DNA of 64,000 bases from Lamellibrachia satsuma (lineage: Eukaryota; Annelida; Polychaeta; Sabellida; Siboglinidae), in NCBI GenBank assembly GCA_033239005.1, contig BSQZ01000030.1:1733501-1797500 (forward strand), in the 5' to 3' direction. Shown piece by piece: positions 24,560-37,440 of the stretch (its first letter is position 1; every line of letters begins with the position of its first letter). Position numbers and translations under genes: made by a program. The notes beneath the pieces were generated by a model. The model worked only from the letters and a program-made list of their open reading frames with translations, had not been told where the DNA came from and ran no database searches.

Positions 24560-27500
24560 TTATGTTAACATGAATTTGGTTATGATCACTGCTAACCAAA
24601 TGTTCATGTAGTGCAACTTCGCAAACTAACATTCATTTCAATAAAACAAAGCCATATCTAATATGCTTTTAATCACTACACAGTGTTCCGTCCTTACCTA
24701 TGCACTCATCGTGTAGTTTAAAATAATAATTTTATTATCCAATTAACCGGCTAATAGACGACACAACTCCAGTCACCATATCATATTTATATCCTCATGA
24801 GATTAAAGTTCGTGATCGCACACAGGATCTTGTGGTTTGTGTTACACGTTCTAACCTAGCGTTTCGCAAACAAATGTCTCCTAGAATATATGTACAACAT
24901 ACAAACAACTTTTATTAAGTTTGAAGAAAGTCAACATTAACCTGCACAAAACACTCATATGTACGACACATTACTGCCAAACATCCGGCGTTGTAGTGCG
25001 TGAACGGTTAAAATTACACACCTTGGCCTCCTTGCGAAACATATCCAATAATTTACATTTCTAATAACTGTCGATCAATTATGTCCTACATGTATTTTAT
25101 GAAAGTTAATATTGAATATTTTTCTCATTAAATAAAGGTTGTTGTAAATGCTACATTCTAGAAGTTTAGCCGTGTAAAGGAATCGTCGGTTTCATGGTTA
25201 TAATAAACTTGTAAGATCAAGTCAATATGAGCTGCACTTGTATGCACAATAGTCTGACTTGTAGCACCGCTGTCTTACTGCTGTCCCACGTATCATACAT
25301 TTAACATCGTCAGCCCATTTACTATCTCACGAATAGCACAGTGTTGCATATTATCGCTTATGCCAAACCATTTAACTAATAGCGCTTGATATTAGGTGTC
25401 GTTACACGTCCCTGAATCATTATTGAACTCTCGATATGCCAATGCGTCCTTGTTCATTTGCCATCTGTGTTTTGCTTTGGATAGCAATCAACTGTCAATA
25501 TACCTACATATGTATACCAGTGTGTTACTCACAGTGGCGACAAATTTACGAACATCCAATAAGAGTCATAGTTTGTTTTCACTTCATTCGAGCACGGGGT
25601 TATACATCAAAGTGGACTTAATGATGAGTACGAGTAATGTTGTGCATTTTAGACGTCCATAAGCAAATAAATCATTGATCAAAGACAAACTATATTACAA
25701 ATAGTAATTTGGGAACTGATTTATAAATCTAGCAATCAGGGTATGATAACATATACAAAATAATGTCACCAACTGGTAGCGGAATGGTGAGCATAGATAT
25801 CACCTCTGAATCAAAATAAACCCCCATTTACATATCCTAAAGATAAGTATAATTTAACTGTGTTTATAAATTACATTTTGAAAAGAACAACCATGTCGAT
25901 GTTCATAGACCTGATCTAGCATTTCTCTCATATGATGTACGTTGATTCGTTTGATAAGAATTCATACGTAAAACATTGGCATCAGATCGGGCGATTCAAA
26001 TGTCGTATGATTCTTGGGAATACCCGGCTGTGTGAGGTAGTCACGGGAAGCACATATTGGTTGGATATTGTAGTTTTATGTGGTCCTTGGATTGTCTCTT
26101 GGTGACCTTGGTGACCTTGGTGGTTTTGTGTTCTCGTTGACATCTCCACGAAAGCTCTGACGATCTGTAACACAATAACACAATAACACATGTTATTCGC
26201 ATGATCCAGACAATCAGCAGTTCTATAGACAATATAAGCGAACTTATTATATAAAACCTGGACCTTGATGAGCTCGCGTTTAAATAAAAAAATGACCCTC
26301 TACCGTATATCCTCAATGTAACACACACCTAATCGATAGACAATTTGCCAATGATACAGCACTTTCACGAAGGCTTCTATTTACGGTTGAATTGTAGCTC
26401 ATAAGGCTAGGACGAGAATTCCTTCTGCCAAAAAACTGTTCGCAAACATCGAACTCATTCTTGACATAAACCAGTTGATGAGAAATATAATTGTAGGGCA
26501 TGCCGTTTAGTTCAGAAGGAAATATCTCCGAAAATGCATAGGCGGTAACAGACATCAGCACCAAAGCGAATATAAAGAAGAAGTATTTCAATTAGGTAAC
26601 ACCATAGGTAAATGTAAACTCATTTCCCGATGGAATGAATCCTCCAGTAATTTCTGATCAGCGACTGATGCAAAAGAGTGACATGCACTGCGGTATAATT
26701 CATCTATGTTTTCCCTATTTCATGGGAGGCGAAGTTTCTTACTATAGAAGTCCTGCAGAATGACTGTATACTAGCAAAATGTCCATCCTCCGCACTGGGT
26801 AAGTTCGTGGCTGTCATAATAAGAACATAAAAAAGTCAGGATACACAACATTATGACAGACATGTTTCGGGACTTGATGCTGCCAGTCAGTATCTTGAAG
26901 GCTTCTTGGATACTGTAGAAAATACTCGTGACGTTGTCAACGATTGCACATAATAGTTTGCATAGTATTGCAGATAACTGTACGTAATAACTACAAAGAG
27001 TTATTATATTGTTAATAGGAAAGGTAATAGGTGGGTGAATTTTGAATAAAAAAACTCTGACAATCCGAAAATGTCGTCGTAGATGGACGCGTGAAAGTTT
27101 GGCACCCGAGATGCAACGCGCCTAGGAGAAGTATATCATACAAACACACATACAGCCATGCATGCACTTGAAGGATTATAGTAAGATTTGCACATATCAT
27201 GTGGTGACCAAACATACTTGCGAGTAACTGAAGTCAAACTGTGTCCCCTCTTAGTAATGCACGTCCTTCGACAATAGGTCCAAGTAGATCTTGTAGATGA
27301 GTGGCAATTCTGACGTCCTTCGTCGCGATGTCACATGACTCGACTGTGACGTTACTGTTTTCTTTTGTTCGGAGCTTCTTGCATTAACAACGAAGCTCTC
27401 CGCCTGAATAGTACAAAGAATGATTTGAAACGCCGCAACAGTAAGTCAAGAGATCGCCTCAATATGTAACATTAACGTAGTATAAATGCCAGGAAGCAGC

Positions 27501-27840
27501 AAACTCAAGTTGGCACGTCTTTAGTTGGTCCAGTTAATTACAGTATAACCCAAAATTCGTGATCAATGGGAGCACCACTGATCTCTATATAATAGATTGA
27601 AAGCATTGGTGGCACTCCGGTGGATAGCCAACGTCCTACAAAACCAACACTAGAAATACACAGAAATTGAGTTAGTCGCTGCATATAGCTGCTAACTGTG
27701 CGCAAGACAGACAACAAAAGACCGTTTCTTCCAGGAAACATGACAGCCTGTCCAAGGTAGTAGTCCTTCCAATTATGCTCGCCGGTCTGAGACCATCGCA
27801 CACAGAAGGACATTAACTATCTAGAACAGGGCCAAAGAAT
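24560..27840. other. No recognised gene
   Basis: Two minus-strand open stretches (25982-26190 and 26313-26591) could be joined through a GT at 26327 and an acceptor TGTGTTACAG at 26177. The product is unrecognised and the frame has no ATG near its hydrophobic start. Another frame at 27538-27813 begins with ATG (91 codons) but matches nothing I know. Confidence 0.35.
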
Positions 27841-27841
27841 A

Positions 27842-28081
27842 TCAGCCCTTTTCGTATATCAAGACGTTCGTCGTGACAGCCGTGTAACGTCCTTTCTGTA
27901 GACCCTCGGTCGGGAGCCCATAGCAGAGCATCGAGCTCAAGTCTTCATGCTTTATAAAACAACGACTATAGGCCACCCCCATAGAGCAATGCCACCCCCA
28001 TAGAGCAATGCCACCCCCATAGAGCCACCGGACAACGTCATCCAGGACCCGAGAGCAGGAGACACAGTTTTTCATTCCATT
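27842..28081 (-). CDS. Possible terminal exon of the micro-exon gene
   Basis: After an acceptor TTCATTCTGCAG the phase-0 reading continues NGMKNCVSCSRVLDDVVRWL and remains open for 79 codons to a TGA at 27842-27844. It has the right phase to follow the 27-nt exon at 28531. A 17-19 bp triplicated segment (GCCACCCCCATAGAGCAAT type, 27966-28024 on the plus strand) is translated inside it as G.ALWGW. No AATAAA lies within 300 bp downstream, which weakens the call. Confidence 0.3.
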   Translation of the reverse strand, partial: NGMKNCVSCSRVLDDVVRWLYGGGIALWGWHCSMGVAYSRCFIKHEDLSSMLCYGLPTEGLQKGRYTAVTTNVLIYEKG

Positions 28082-28530
28082 CTGCAGAATGAACATCTTT
28101 TGATTTTCGTTTTTTCCGAACACAGACAGGATGCGGAATATCTTTTCATCCTCACCAATAAACGTTACGCCTCAATGGAAACAACCAATAGTAACACTCG
28201 TTCAAGGTTCAAGGGGGCTACACATATATGAACGACTGCTTCACTGGTCACTTTTCATCAAGCTGCTGTTGCTTTGGGTGGCAATCTTGTTCAATCTGGT
28301 CACGTGGTTTTTAGTTTATCCTAGTTAAATGGTATATTTATTTATTTTAATTAACCTAACGCATTTTCATTTGATACACTTGTATAATAGCTTGTTATTC
28401 CAATTTGATATTCTGCTACACATGAATGTACCTTTAGTAAGTTGAAAGTAAATGAATTACACACAGAGATACACTAGACGAATTCATGATAGTTTGTGAA
28501 AATGTTTCATGCAATAATCGAACAACTTAC

Positions 28531-31500
28531 CTTGATATTTTTTATTCTTTTGCGGAACTAAACAAAACAACAAAATAAACATGAGCAACATTAGTTTAAA
28601 ACGAACAAAACATCGTTATAATTAATATTTAATAAAAAGATGCATAGCCATTGAGACAATAAATCATAATCCAACTACAATCGTGCTGAACTTCGTTATG
28701 CCACGCAATGGTACTACTATACCAGTGATACGATTTGGTTACAACAATAATAAATTTACATAAATTGTAAAATAAATTAATGCAAACAATTATATCCACT
28801 ATTGGTCAAGCCACGGTCGCACATGTTATTATAAATAACATTAACACGCTTACGACTTGATACATTTATAGCTGTTCTGAGGGTTCTGACATTAGTACTT
28901 CCTGTTTGGTCCCTGGTTATAAAAGCTAGCCAACTTTATGTAGCACAAAATAACATGAATAAAAAATAACACGATCTTTGAGTGTTCCACAGTGACGGCA
29001 GGCATGCAGTCGCCTGTAGTCGACGTGACATAATTGCAATCGCCTTCTGCAGACTTTCACAACGCATGCTTCCCAGTGTCGCTCTACATACTTACGTTAC
29101 TCGGACAATTCTATAAAAGGACAATAAAATTATGGTGAACATCGTGCGTCAAATTTAAAACATCGACATGTTATATGTAACACTTATAACATGAGACATT
29201 ACTGTGCAGGCTCTGCGGGTATGCTACTGGACATATCCAAAACATGTAGTGTAGGGCCTATGTGGGGTCTAAGACAATGTCCTAACAAGCATTGTTTCCC
29301 AGAAACAAAACTGCACACAGTTAACTACAACTTTCTAACTAAATAGAACCTTTAATTCTGTGTTCATTCATGTCTCCACAAGGGGGTCGTATTGAGTAGA
29401 AAATGGAAATGTTATACCGAGAGGGCATACTCAAGACTTAACTTTTATGGGTCACGGGATGTCCCCTAGACACCCCTTGGCTACAATAGATATAACACCA
29501 CTCGTATATGGATGTTAACGTGACGTCGGTTAAGACACGTGAAATGCTATTATTCAGACAATTACATATATTTGTTTTAAACATTTTTATATTACTTATA
29601 CTGTAGAGTCTACATTTGTTATTAAGCGTCGGAGAAGTTTATTTAACATATACATATAAATTACTTACCCTTGGGTTCAGCTGGAAAACAACAAACAAAT
29701 AAATGAGAGAATGGTCAAAGCGGCTGTTGGAACATGATAATATGAACTTTGTAAAGCAATTTTAAATGGTACACTATTGGTTAATAATACGGTATCGAAT
29801 AATAACGATGTTGTTAGACCGCCTCCATGAATGAGGCGTTAAGATAGGTGGCAGTTGCCATTGGAGCCACGTGTGTGCATGCATGCGTGCGTTCGTGTGT
29901 GCGTGCGTGCTTGTGTGCGTGCGCGCGTGTTAAGGGAAATAACACGCAATGTCAATGATGATTGTGACGATGGTGATGATGACGACAATTTACGATGTCG
30001 TATTCACTGTGAGACTACAATCATGTTAGTAATATACTTACTTCGCACATCTGGGTGTCGACAACGCCAGCAAAAACAAAGAAATCATGAATAAATTGTG
30101 TATGTTAAGCTCAGTCGTTCAGCTAAATAAGCATAACATTCGTTATAACAAATGTTAAAGCTCACTGATTACATGTTATATTTACGCACTATTTGACCAT
30201 AGATTACGCTTTGTAGTTCCATTAAATTACACGGAAACTGCCACTGCTGACAAAAGCATAACTTAGCAAGTGATGATCATAATTAAAATGTTATTGTACA
30301 CATACAGTTCATCTTCAGATACGTGGTGCTAGTATGTTTGTTGAAATGTCGCTCACTTGAGAGAATAACGCAAAATTCAAATATTTCATCACTGCAGAAA
30401 GAGGAGACAGGTTATGCCAAATGTCTGGCTTATTGCGTCTAAAACGCAATATTACCACAGTACCTCTGAACCCAAGAGGAATATGATCCAACACGTGTAG
30501 CACAAACAGTAGAGATCACGTATGGATCACGTAAACAGAACAAAGGCTATGTAAGACGCAGCCCCTATGGTAATCTTTCGTCGTGGATATAGTAGAACTA
30601 TTATACTATTACGAATGTGACCATCGTAGCTTAATTAATTAGCAGTTCAAATTTATTATACCATTTTCCGCGAACACAACGCAGACGAACAACAAGCAAT
30701 GAAACAAAACTGCCGGGTAAACGATACATGCTCAGTGACTACATGTTCAAAGCCAACAATTGAGTGGCATCATATAATAGCTTTCGGGTGACCCGGTCTA
30801 ACATACGTGAAAGCTCTTTCGTTCAAACAAACATGATATTTGGTTTTAAGGAAACAACCGTATACGAAATTAAATAAGGCGTATACTAAGTCATTATGAC
30901 AAAACGTTTCTTTAAAGCTAGGCATTTGCTCGTTTAGTTTAGCACAGCTAACAGTTAAAAGTAAAACCAGAACACTTCTTTAGGCAGCGATGAAAGGACA
31001 TTCAGTTAACAGTACGTTTATGAAGAGAAAGCAAGCGTGTAAATGTGTCGGTTGATATTTGCCACGACGCATTCGAAAACAAATACAGCACAGTGTTGCC
31101 TGCCTGTCCAAACGGTTTCATGATGTCGACAGAACGACGAATAATGATCACTGTCTTAAACGTCGACGGGACAGTTTTATGTCTGTTGTAAGAACGACGT
31201 CGCCGTTACAGGTGAAGCGAGTCAAAGTAGCCCCGTCAGCAATCATTGCGACGATTTAACAACGCACTGTCCACGTCGTAAAACTCGAGTAGTGGTGATT
31301 AATTTCTGATTTGATCATCCCCCACAGGAACACACCCAGCGGATAAGAATAATTAGTAGTAACACAATGGAATCAATGCTACTTGAATCTCATTCGGTGT
31401 GTACGTGTGAAGCTCCCACGGACCGTTTTGCCGTTACAAACCTTAATTGTTTTCATGACAGAATAACGTTTTGTTGATACGTTTGAATGAATTCAAACTA

Positions 31501-31758
31501 AAGCGCTAGCAGAAAGCACAGTGCTTGTAGACTGTTCCACGAGTCTAACACTCTGTGAAAAACCTTTCTTCTTTTGGTGAAAATATAGTTATATTTGTAG
31601 CAAGTCTACTCGTCTTTTATATTTGTAGCAAGTCTACTCGTCTTTTAAATTTGTAGCAAGTCTACTCGTCTTTTTAATTCGTTCAACCCGCGCAGAATCT
31701 TGTGAATTCTATCACATCATTTCTTGCGCTTCTGCAGTCAAATCTTGATAACAATAAT

Positions 31759-31811
<53 letters not shown>

Positions 31812-31841
31812 GCGGAAGCAGCCGGAGCAGCCGGAGCAGCC

Positions 31842-31895
<54 letters not shown>

Positions 31896-32207
31896 ATCGT
31901 GGACGGATTTTATCAACCGTTCAGAATTTGTCAGATGGTCGAGGTGTTTACGAAGTCTTATTGGCAGTTCACGCGTCATGCGTGGGCGTCACATACGACA
32001 TGGACGGGCAACAAAGGTACACGGACAACACGAACAATACGGACAACACGAACAATACGGACAACACGAACAATACGGACAACACGGCACATGCGAGTAA
32101 ATAGCCATGCAGCATGCAATGCAGTGACGCGGTGCATGCAGCTGGAAGACGCACTCACCATCTGTGAAGCCAGTGGTTGTTAATAGAATTAGAATAAAAA
32201 CAATCAT
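28531..32207 (-). CDS. Candidate micro-exon gene, possibly secreted product
   Basis: Series of tiny minus-strand exons with strong sites: 32159-32207 (49 nt, ATG start, donor GTGAGT), 30357-30391 (35 nt, acceptor CTCTTTCTGCAG, donor GTGAGC), 30042-30050 (9 nt, GTAAGT), 29669-29680 (12 nt, TTTTCCAG and GTAAGT), 29096-29110 (15 nt, CCTTTTATAG and GTAAGT), 28531-28557 (27 nt, TTTTGTTTAG and GTAAGT). Phases agree (1, then 0 throughout), giving MIVFILILLTTTGFTD, V, MKYLNFALFSQ, MCE, LNPR, NCPSN, FRKRIKNIK without a stop. Entry into the 35-nt exon in either other phase meets a stop. The hydrophobic first exon could be a signal peptide, but it may instead be the pyrimidine tract of an intron. Product not recognised. 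Upstream exons at 36.8-43.5 kb may belong to the same gene. Confidence 0.4.
29865..29935. repeat. GT/GC-rich alternating microsatellite
   Basis: About 70 bp of GTGTGCGTGCGTGC-type alternating purine-pyrimidine sequence. Confidence 0.85.
31588..31673. repeat. 28-bp tandem repeat, 3 copies
   Basis: Three units of TTTGTAGCAAGTCTACTCGT plus CTTTTATA. Confidence 0.9.
31759..31893. repeat. Compound triplet repeat (CGT)n-(CGG)n-(AGC)n
   Basis: Five CGT, about eight CGG with CGACGG interruptions, three units of AGCCGGAGC type, then about 16 AGC/CAG. Open in most frames only because triplets lack stops, so the homopolymer reading frames here are not taken as genes. CGG and CAG runs both form hairpins and are unstable. 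Confidence 0.95.
32020..32095. repeat. 18-bp minisatellite
   Basis: About four units of GGACAACACGAACAATAC, beginning near 32020. Confidence 0.9.
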
Positions 32208-32299
32208 TAGATAGTGCGAAAGGAAATAAATTGGCAAACACCGTGTAGCAAACGCTCCGTTAGACGAGCGATTTATGACAACAGCAAACATTTGTCGGT

Positions 32300-34500
32300 C
32301 TCATTGTGACGGATAAAACCTATATCCAAGAGGCATCTCTAGTGTGACTCTGCGGTACAAAACATGTTGCTATGAATTGTTCATCAGTAGTATGAAGGTT
32401 GATGCCTTGTAACCGAGAACGAGTGCGATGGGGCATCTGTGTAATGGTATCCCCAAAACAACGATTCCGACAAAACACTTCTGATAAATTGCTCAGAGCT
32501 TAAAGACTACAGAGCAGCAAAGTAGATTGTTGATCTTATATTTATTTAGTTGATCATACTTTTTTATATAAATATTATACTTTTGCAACTGTGGTTGATT
32601 GTCTGATGTCGATAGAGGATTGGGATATTGGACATAATTGTCAAAGAATACTGTTTTCAATTAAATGTTCACATCTCGATAATCTTTAAGCTTACTGGAT
32701 TTTATCACACCCGTATTTCTTTCAACAATTGTGGCTTTAATGTTACCTTACACAATTATATCCGTAAATTGTTACAGCCATCTAATAATTTCTCCGCCAT
32801 GTTTAAAAACAGGTGGGTTTGACATGTACTAAACGAAGGCGTGTCAATACAGCCATGCTGAGATATATGTGTTTTTCTCTCTCATACATAGTCAATGGCG
32901 ATGACACTAGTTAAGACAATAGTGCATCATTAATCAAGAATGCCTCGTCATGTCAAAATAGTTGCAACTTCGCATTGTACTCGAAAGGGAACAAAAGGTA
33001 AATTTTCTAGGTAAATATCAACGACGTCATTACATGGCAGCGAGGCCACACGGAGGCTTGTTGTAGTGTTTCTGTTTTCCAACGATAGACTCACCACAAT
33101 AGGCAGGTCAATAAAAACGTGCATAGCAACATAGCTAAGCCATAACCGTTACGGAAATAGTGGTACATTTGCTTTGTTGATATCATAGACGTCATTACAC
33201 TGCAATAGATAAACAAAACAATTGAGAGGTCCCAGAATAAATTACAAAGATGATCCATATATGTTTCAGTAGGGTCAGGGTCAATCCATTATTTGTCAAA
33301 TGTCAAGAGAACGTACAGCATTATTTCGACAAAGTCGAAGCTCTCGCAAGAAGCTCCCGTTAGGATGGCAAAGTTCCAGGATAGCATTTTTCGTAAGGCA
33401 TAAAAAAACTAAACAAATAATAATAATAAAAAAATTATATTCCAAATGAATCCGTGACTAGAAATCCGACATTTCGAGTGTATACATATATTACAGTTTA
33501 TTTTGTAAATCTAACCTCGAATTTCGGTGTAGTATTACTTTTTGTGATTTATGAAAACCATCAAATAAATAATATAGAGTGTATAATACACATTTTGAAG
33601 TAAGGTAAAATTTGATAATAAATTGGTAATTTGTAGTGCCTAAGGGTATAATATAATTTCTAGACTTATAGTAGTTCTACTTTCAAAAGGCATTCATATA
33701 TTTATTCGCTTTATTTTCAGCTTTCTTCCGGAACTTTATCATCATATCATGTGGTGCTCCAGAAATAACTCATTACAATGGATGTCACACGTATACGAAA
33801 TGGAAAGGTAAACGAACAGCACTGCGTGACGTGATCACCTGATTTCCCAAGGATACACCTTCAAATCCATAATTATCTTAATTTAAATGTCACGAGAACG
33901 TATAACAAACTGAGAGCCAATTCTCTTTCATGACGACATCTCGAAACTGTTCCAGGAAACCAGGGTAGGGGAAGGTGGGGCATGTCCGCACGCTGAGGTA
34001 TGTCCGCACACCTCATTATTGACCAAATCACGTATTTCAAAACTATGGTCTGCGATAGCATCTCACTCAGGCATCTCACTCAGGCATCTCACTCATGCAT
34101 CAAACACTCGAACCAGCGAATTGAACTCGTTTGCGTCGGTAAAAAAACCACCAGCGAGTTCAGTTTGGCCGGAAGTGGGAGGCTGGTCCTAAATTGTCCA
34201 AACATTCGATATTGGACATATTTCTCGGTTAAAAAATGCTATTGTCTTTTATAACGTCAGTAAAATAAGAAGAACAATTTTCAAAAGAAAGCAAACAGAG
34301 ACAATATTTCGTTTACTGTATGATACGTATATTAGTTGTGACATGCGCCTGTAAACCATGGTCTGCTTTGGTCATCGTGTTTTCTATGACACACGGTTTA
34401 GACTGCTCATTTGCCTTTCCACTGATACGCTTCGTTTGTTGTCGCGAGTCGATGAGGCCGCTGGTGTGATTCGGCAATGAACCGTTTGAATTATTGTGAT
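32300..34500. other. No recognised gene
   Basis: Mixed AT-rich sequence without coding similarity on either strand. A short triple TCTCACTCAGGCATCTCACT repeat is at about 34060-34100. Confidence 0.4.
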
Positions 34501-34584
34501 TCACGCAGGATCAGGCGGATCAACCAAGGTACCCAGGTACCCAGATACCCAGGTACCCACGCAGTATCAGCGTATCGTGATTGC

Positions 34585-35045
34585 ACAGGCGAAGCAGGAG
34601 GAAGAGGGAAATGAGGAATGGGAGGGGAAGGAGGAGGAGGTGTAGTGGAAGGACGAGGGAAGGAAGCAGGAAGGAGAGAGGAAGGAGTTGGAGCAGGGGG
34701 GAAGGGGATGCAAGAGGGGAGGTAAAGGAGGAGAGGAGGGGAGAAGGAGGAGAGGAGGGGATGGAAGGAGGAGGGGGAGGTGAAGGACGAGGGAAGGAGA
34801 AGCAGGAGGGGGAAGGGAAGCAGGATAGGAGGGGAGGGGAGGTGGAGGAGAGAGGAAGGAGGAAGGGAAGGAAAGGAGGAAGGGAATGAGGACAAGGAGG
34901 GGAAAGAGGATGGGAGGGGAAGGGGAGGGAAGGGGAAGGAGGAGGGGGAGGAGAAGGAAGAGGGGGAGGGGAAGGAGGAGGGGGAAGGAGGAGGGGAAGG
35001 GGAAGGAGGAGGGGGAAGGAGGAGGGGAAGGGGAAGGAGGAGGGA
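34585..35045. repeat. Long polypurine tract (GGA/GGGA-rich)
   Basis: About 460 bp that are almost entirely A and G on the plus strand, made of irregular GGAGGGGGAAGG-type units. Long open frames on both strands are a by-product of this composition (poly-Gly/Arg/Glu one way, poly-Pro/Ser/Leu the other). Capable of intramolecular triplex formation. Preceded at 34526-34560 by a short GGTACCCA repeat. Confidence 0.95.
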
Positions 35046-35698
35046 TGGGTACAGCGGCTCCTAACAATAATTGTGTGTTAGAATGTACGGCGATTTTCAT
35101 TGGTTAATATATCAAATTTAAAACGTGTTGCCTCATATTTTAATCTTTGTTGCCGTATTGTGTTTACCGTCGTAAATGGTATACAACGAGAACTTTATGA
35201 ACTAATAAAGCATCCGATGAGACTCAACATTGGAGATTTATTCGTCGGTTTTTATAAGCAACAAGGCGATAGGCTTTCTAAGTTCTATCTAGGGTCTATC
35301 TAGGGTTTATCTAGGTATATAAATGTGGTGAAACGTATTTTAATTTAACGCCAAATCGTTTATTTTCGACAATATTAAGAGTTGTAAGATAACGATAGTT
35401 ACACGTCTTGTGTGGATATTATTTTTAATCAAACGATATGTTATAAATACTAATACATTCAGTGTTACAATGTCCCGTAAAACAGTCGTTCGGTCAACCA
35501 ATGAAAACCGCCGCCCTGTGAGTGTGTCACTGAGAAACGAGAGACACGTCGACGAGGTAGACGAGGTAGACGAGGGAAGAGGCAAGTAGAAGGTTAGTCT
35601 TTTTCATACCCCCAATGGTGGCGGCAATTTTGGTCGATTTTTGGTGGTAGCTAAAAATAGACATTGGGAAAAACCCACATATCGTTGACGTGGCGTTT

Positions 35699-35860
35699 AA
35701 TTTTCATTTTCATTTTCATTTTCATTTCAACTTCAACTTCAACTTCAACTTCAATTTCAATTTCAATTTTCATTTTCATTTTCATTTTCATTTCATCTTC
35801 AACTTCAACTTCAACTTCAACTTCAGTTTCAATTTCAATTTCAATTTCAATTTTAAGGGG
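35699..35860. repeat. Hexamer array inside left TIR
   Basis: Blocks of TTTTCA, then TTCAAC, then TTCAAT, TTTTCA, TTCAAC and TTCAAT again. The array is flanked on both sides by CCACATATCGYTGACGTGG (35675-35693 and 35867-35885). Frames through it translate as alternating IFIFIF or FNFNFN and are not genes. Confidence 0.95.
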
Positions 35861-36904
35861 AAAAATCCACATATCGCTGACGTGGTGGATACTGAAGGAT
35901 AAACCCACTTTAAAAATAAGCAAATGCGTTTCATTCATAAAAATCGTGGATGATTAATGAGGTAAGGAGGCTGAATGGCTCGTGGGTCTATCTAGAGGGA
36001 TGTGGGTATATGCTCGCGTTTCGGGCTACATACCATGTTAGGAATGCGGTCGTGTTGTATTCCGTAATATGACACCGCTCTGCCGCGTTCCCGAAAGGAC
36101 GCATTAAGGCGATACTAACAGCTGACTAGTGGATTTTGGTACTCGGGAAATTCACTTTTTAAATAACCGGGCTATATGTAGTGTGTGCGTATCGCATATT
36201 TTGTGTATTATATTCTAATTCCAAAGTGCTACCCCTACAGCTGCCTTGGCCTGGTATCGCATCTTGTTTTTGTATTTTTCATATACAGACATCCTTGACC
36301 TTGGGCTGCACGAATAATATAAATATGACAGGGTATATCAGCTTCATCCAGTTGATAAAAATTAATGGTGAAAAAATAATTTTTAGAATGTTTGATGATC
36401 ACGTTTTCTTATAATCAGACAAAACATTAACATTGCCTCCAGGGTAATTTTGCAATGTGGCTAACCTCTCTAGACACCTGCCTACCTTCAAACGCAGTTT
36501 TATTTTGGTCGGTGAACATATCCACATTTCACAATATCGCAATCGTTGAAAGGGCCTCTCACCATACAAAATATAAAAAACTAGTTGTCCTCATTGTGTT
36601 AAATTTGCAATACATACATTAGAGTCCTCCAAATAGGTCACCCATGTGCCAAGATAAACTGGTCTGAATACAGAGGCTGGCGAGATATACAAATGTGTAT
36701 ATCGGACAAAAACACGGGGTTTAAGGGGTGGCTGTTTCCAACGGGCTGCTTGCAACTGGTTCTACTGTATCTATGAAATAAACCTTTTAGTTAGGGCTTA
36801 ATTGGATGGTATAAGATACAACTACACTCACCATTCTTGAAACCTAAATATTAGTTTACCACATGTTGTATTTGTCTTTTTGCACGCTCTTCATTGATTG
36901 CATT

Positions 36905-37250
36905 ATATGGACACATCGTTATCAGACAATGAAATACGTTTTGCTAGATTTGGACCACCATTTGTACAAAAATAATTAAATCCAATCGCTATCTCTCTCT
37001 TTTCTGAAAGTGGTTTGTTATTCTTCATAAAAATATCAGGATATATTGGTGTGTTGAAATGTTTGTTAATTACGCAGTTTAATATAATCCACGTACCCAT
37101 AACATTGTTTCTCTGTAGTGCTGTTTTAGTGGGTCTTAATATAGCTGTTAATTTGCTTTTTATACGTTTTGTATTTATGCGCAGATTCAGCATATCTAGA
37201 TATAACAAATGCTTTATACAGCCTCTTTTTCTTGACACCAGCACGTTTTA
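36905..37250 (-). pseudogene. Jockey-like LINE fragment upstream of RT
   Basis: Open minus-strand reading contains LNLRINTKRIKSKLTAILRP and later a PLSEKREIAIGFNYFCTNGG PNLAKRIS region. This pattern (..IA..FN.FF...GPNLA..I) is typical of the linker between endonuclease and RT in jockey/CR1-type LINEs. No endonuclease or RT core beside it. Lies inside the 35585-39604 element. Confidence 0.5.
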
Positions 37251-37334
37251 AACCTTTGGTGAACCAAGTTGTCTTGTTAGTGCTACGGTGTTCTAGGATG
37301 TGATCTCAGGCTAGTGACTGGAATACTTACTGCA

Positions 37335-37440
37335 GGCCTTTTTAGACACCTGGGTAACACGACTCTGAACTATCCTGTACTATCTACTGTTAAGCGAGCA
37401 CTTAATTCAGAGTTAATTGTGAATTTGTCAAAGAGATTAA
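37335..37440. mobile_element. 0.6-kb interspersed element, partial copy 3
   Basis: CAGGCCT..TAGA.ACCTGG.TAACA, then TGAACTATCC, GAGCACTTAA, TCAGAGTTAATTG and GAATTTGTCAA match the first 100 bp of 11291-11900. The match stops there. Confidence 0.6.

Noticed and set aside
26313..26591. Hydrophobic N-terminus suggesting a secreted protein
   Set aside because: The frame begins with TTG, a stop lies directly upstream, and there is no ATG before the hydrophobic run.
34491..35107. Gly/Arg/Glu-rich and Pro/Ser/Leu-rich frames
   Set aside because: They follow from the polypurine tract composition and have no recognisable domain.
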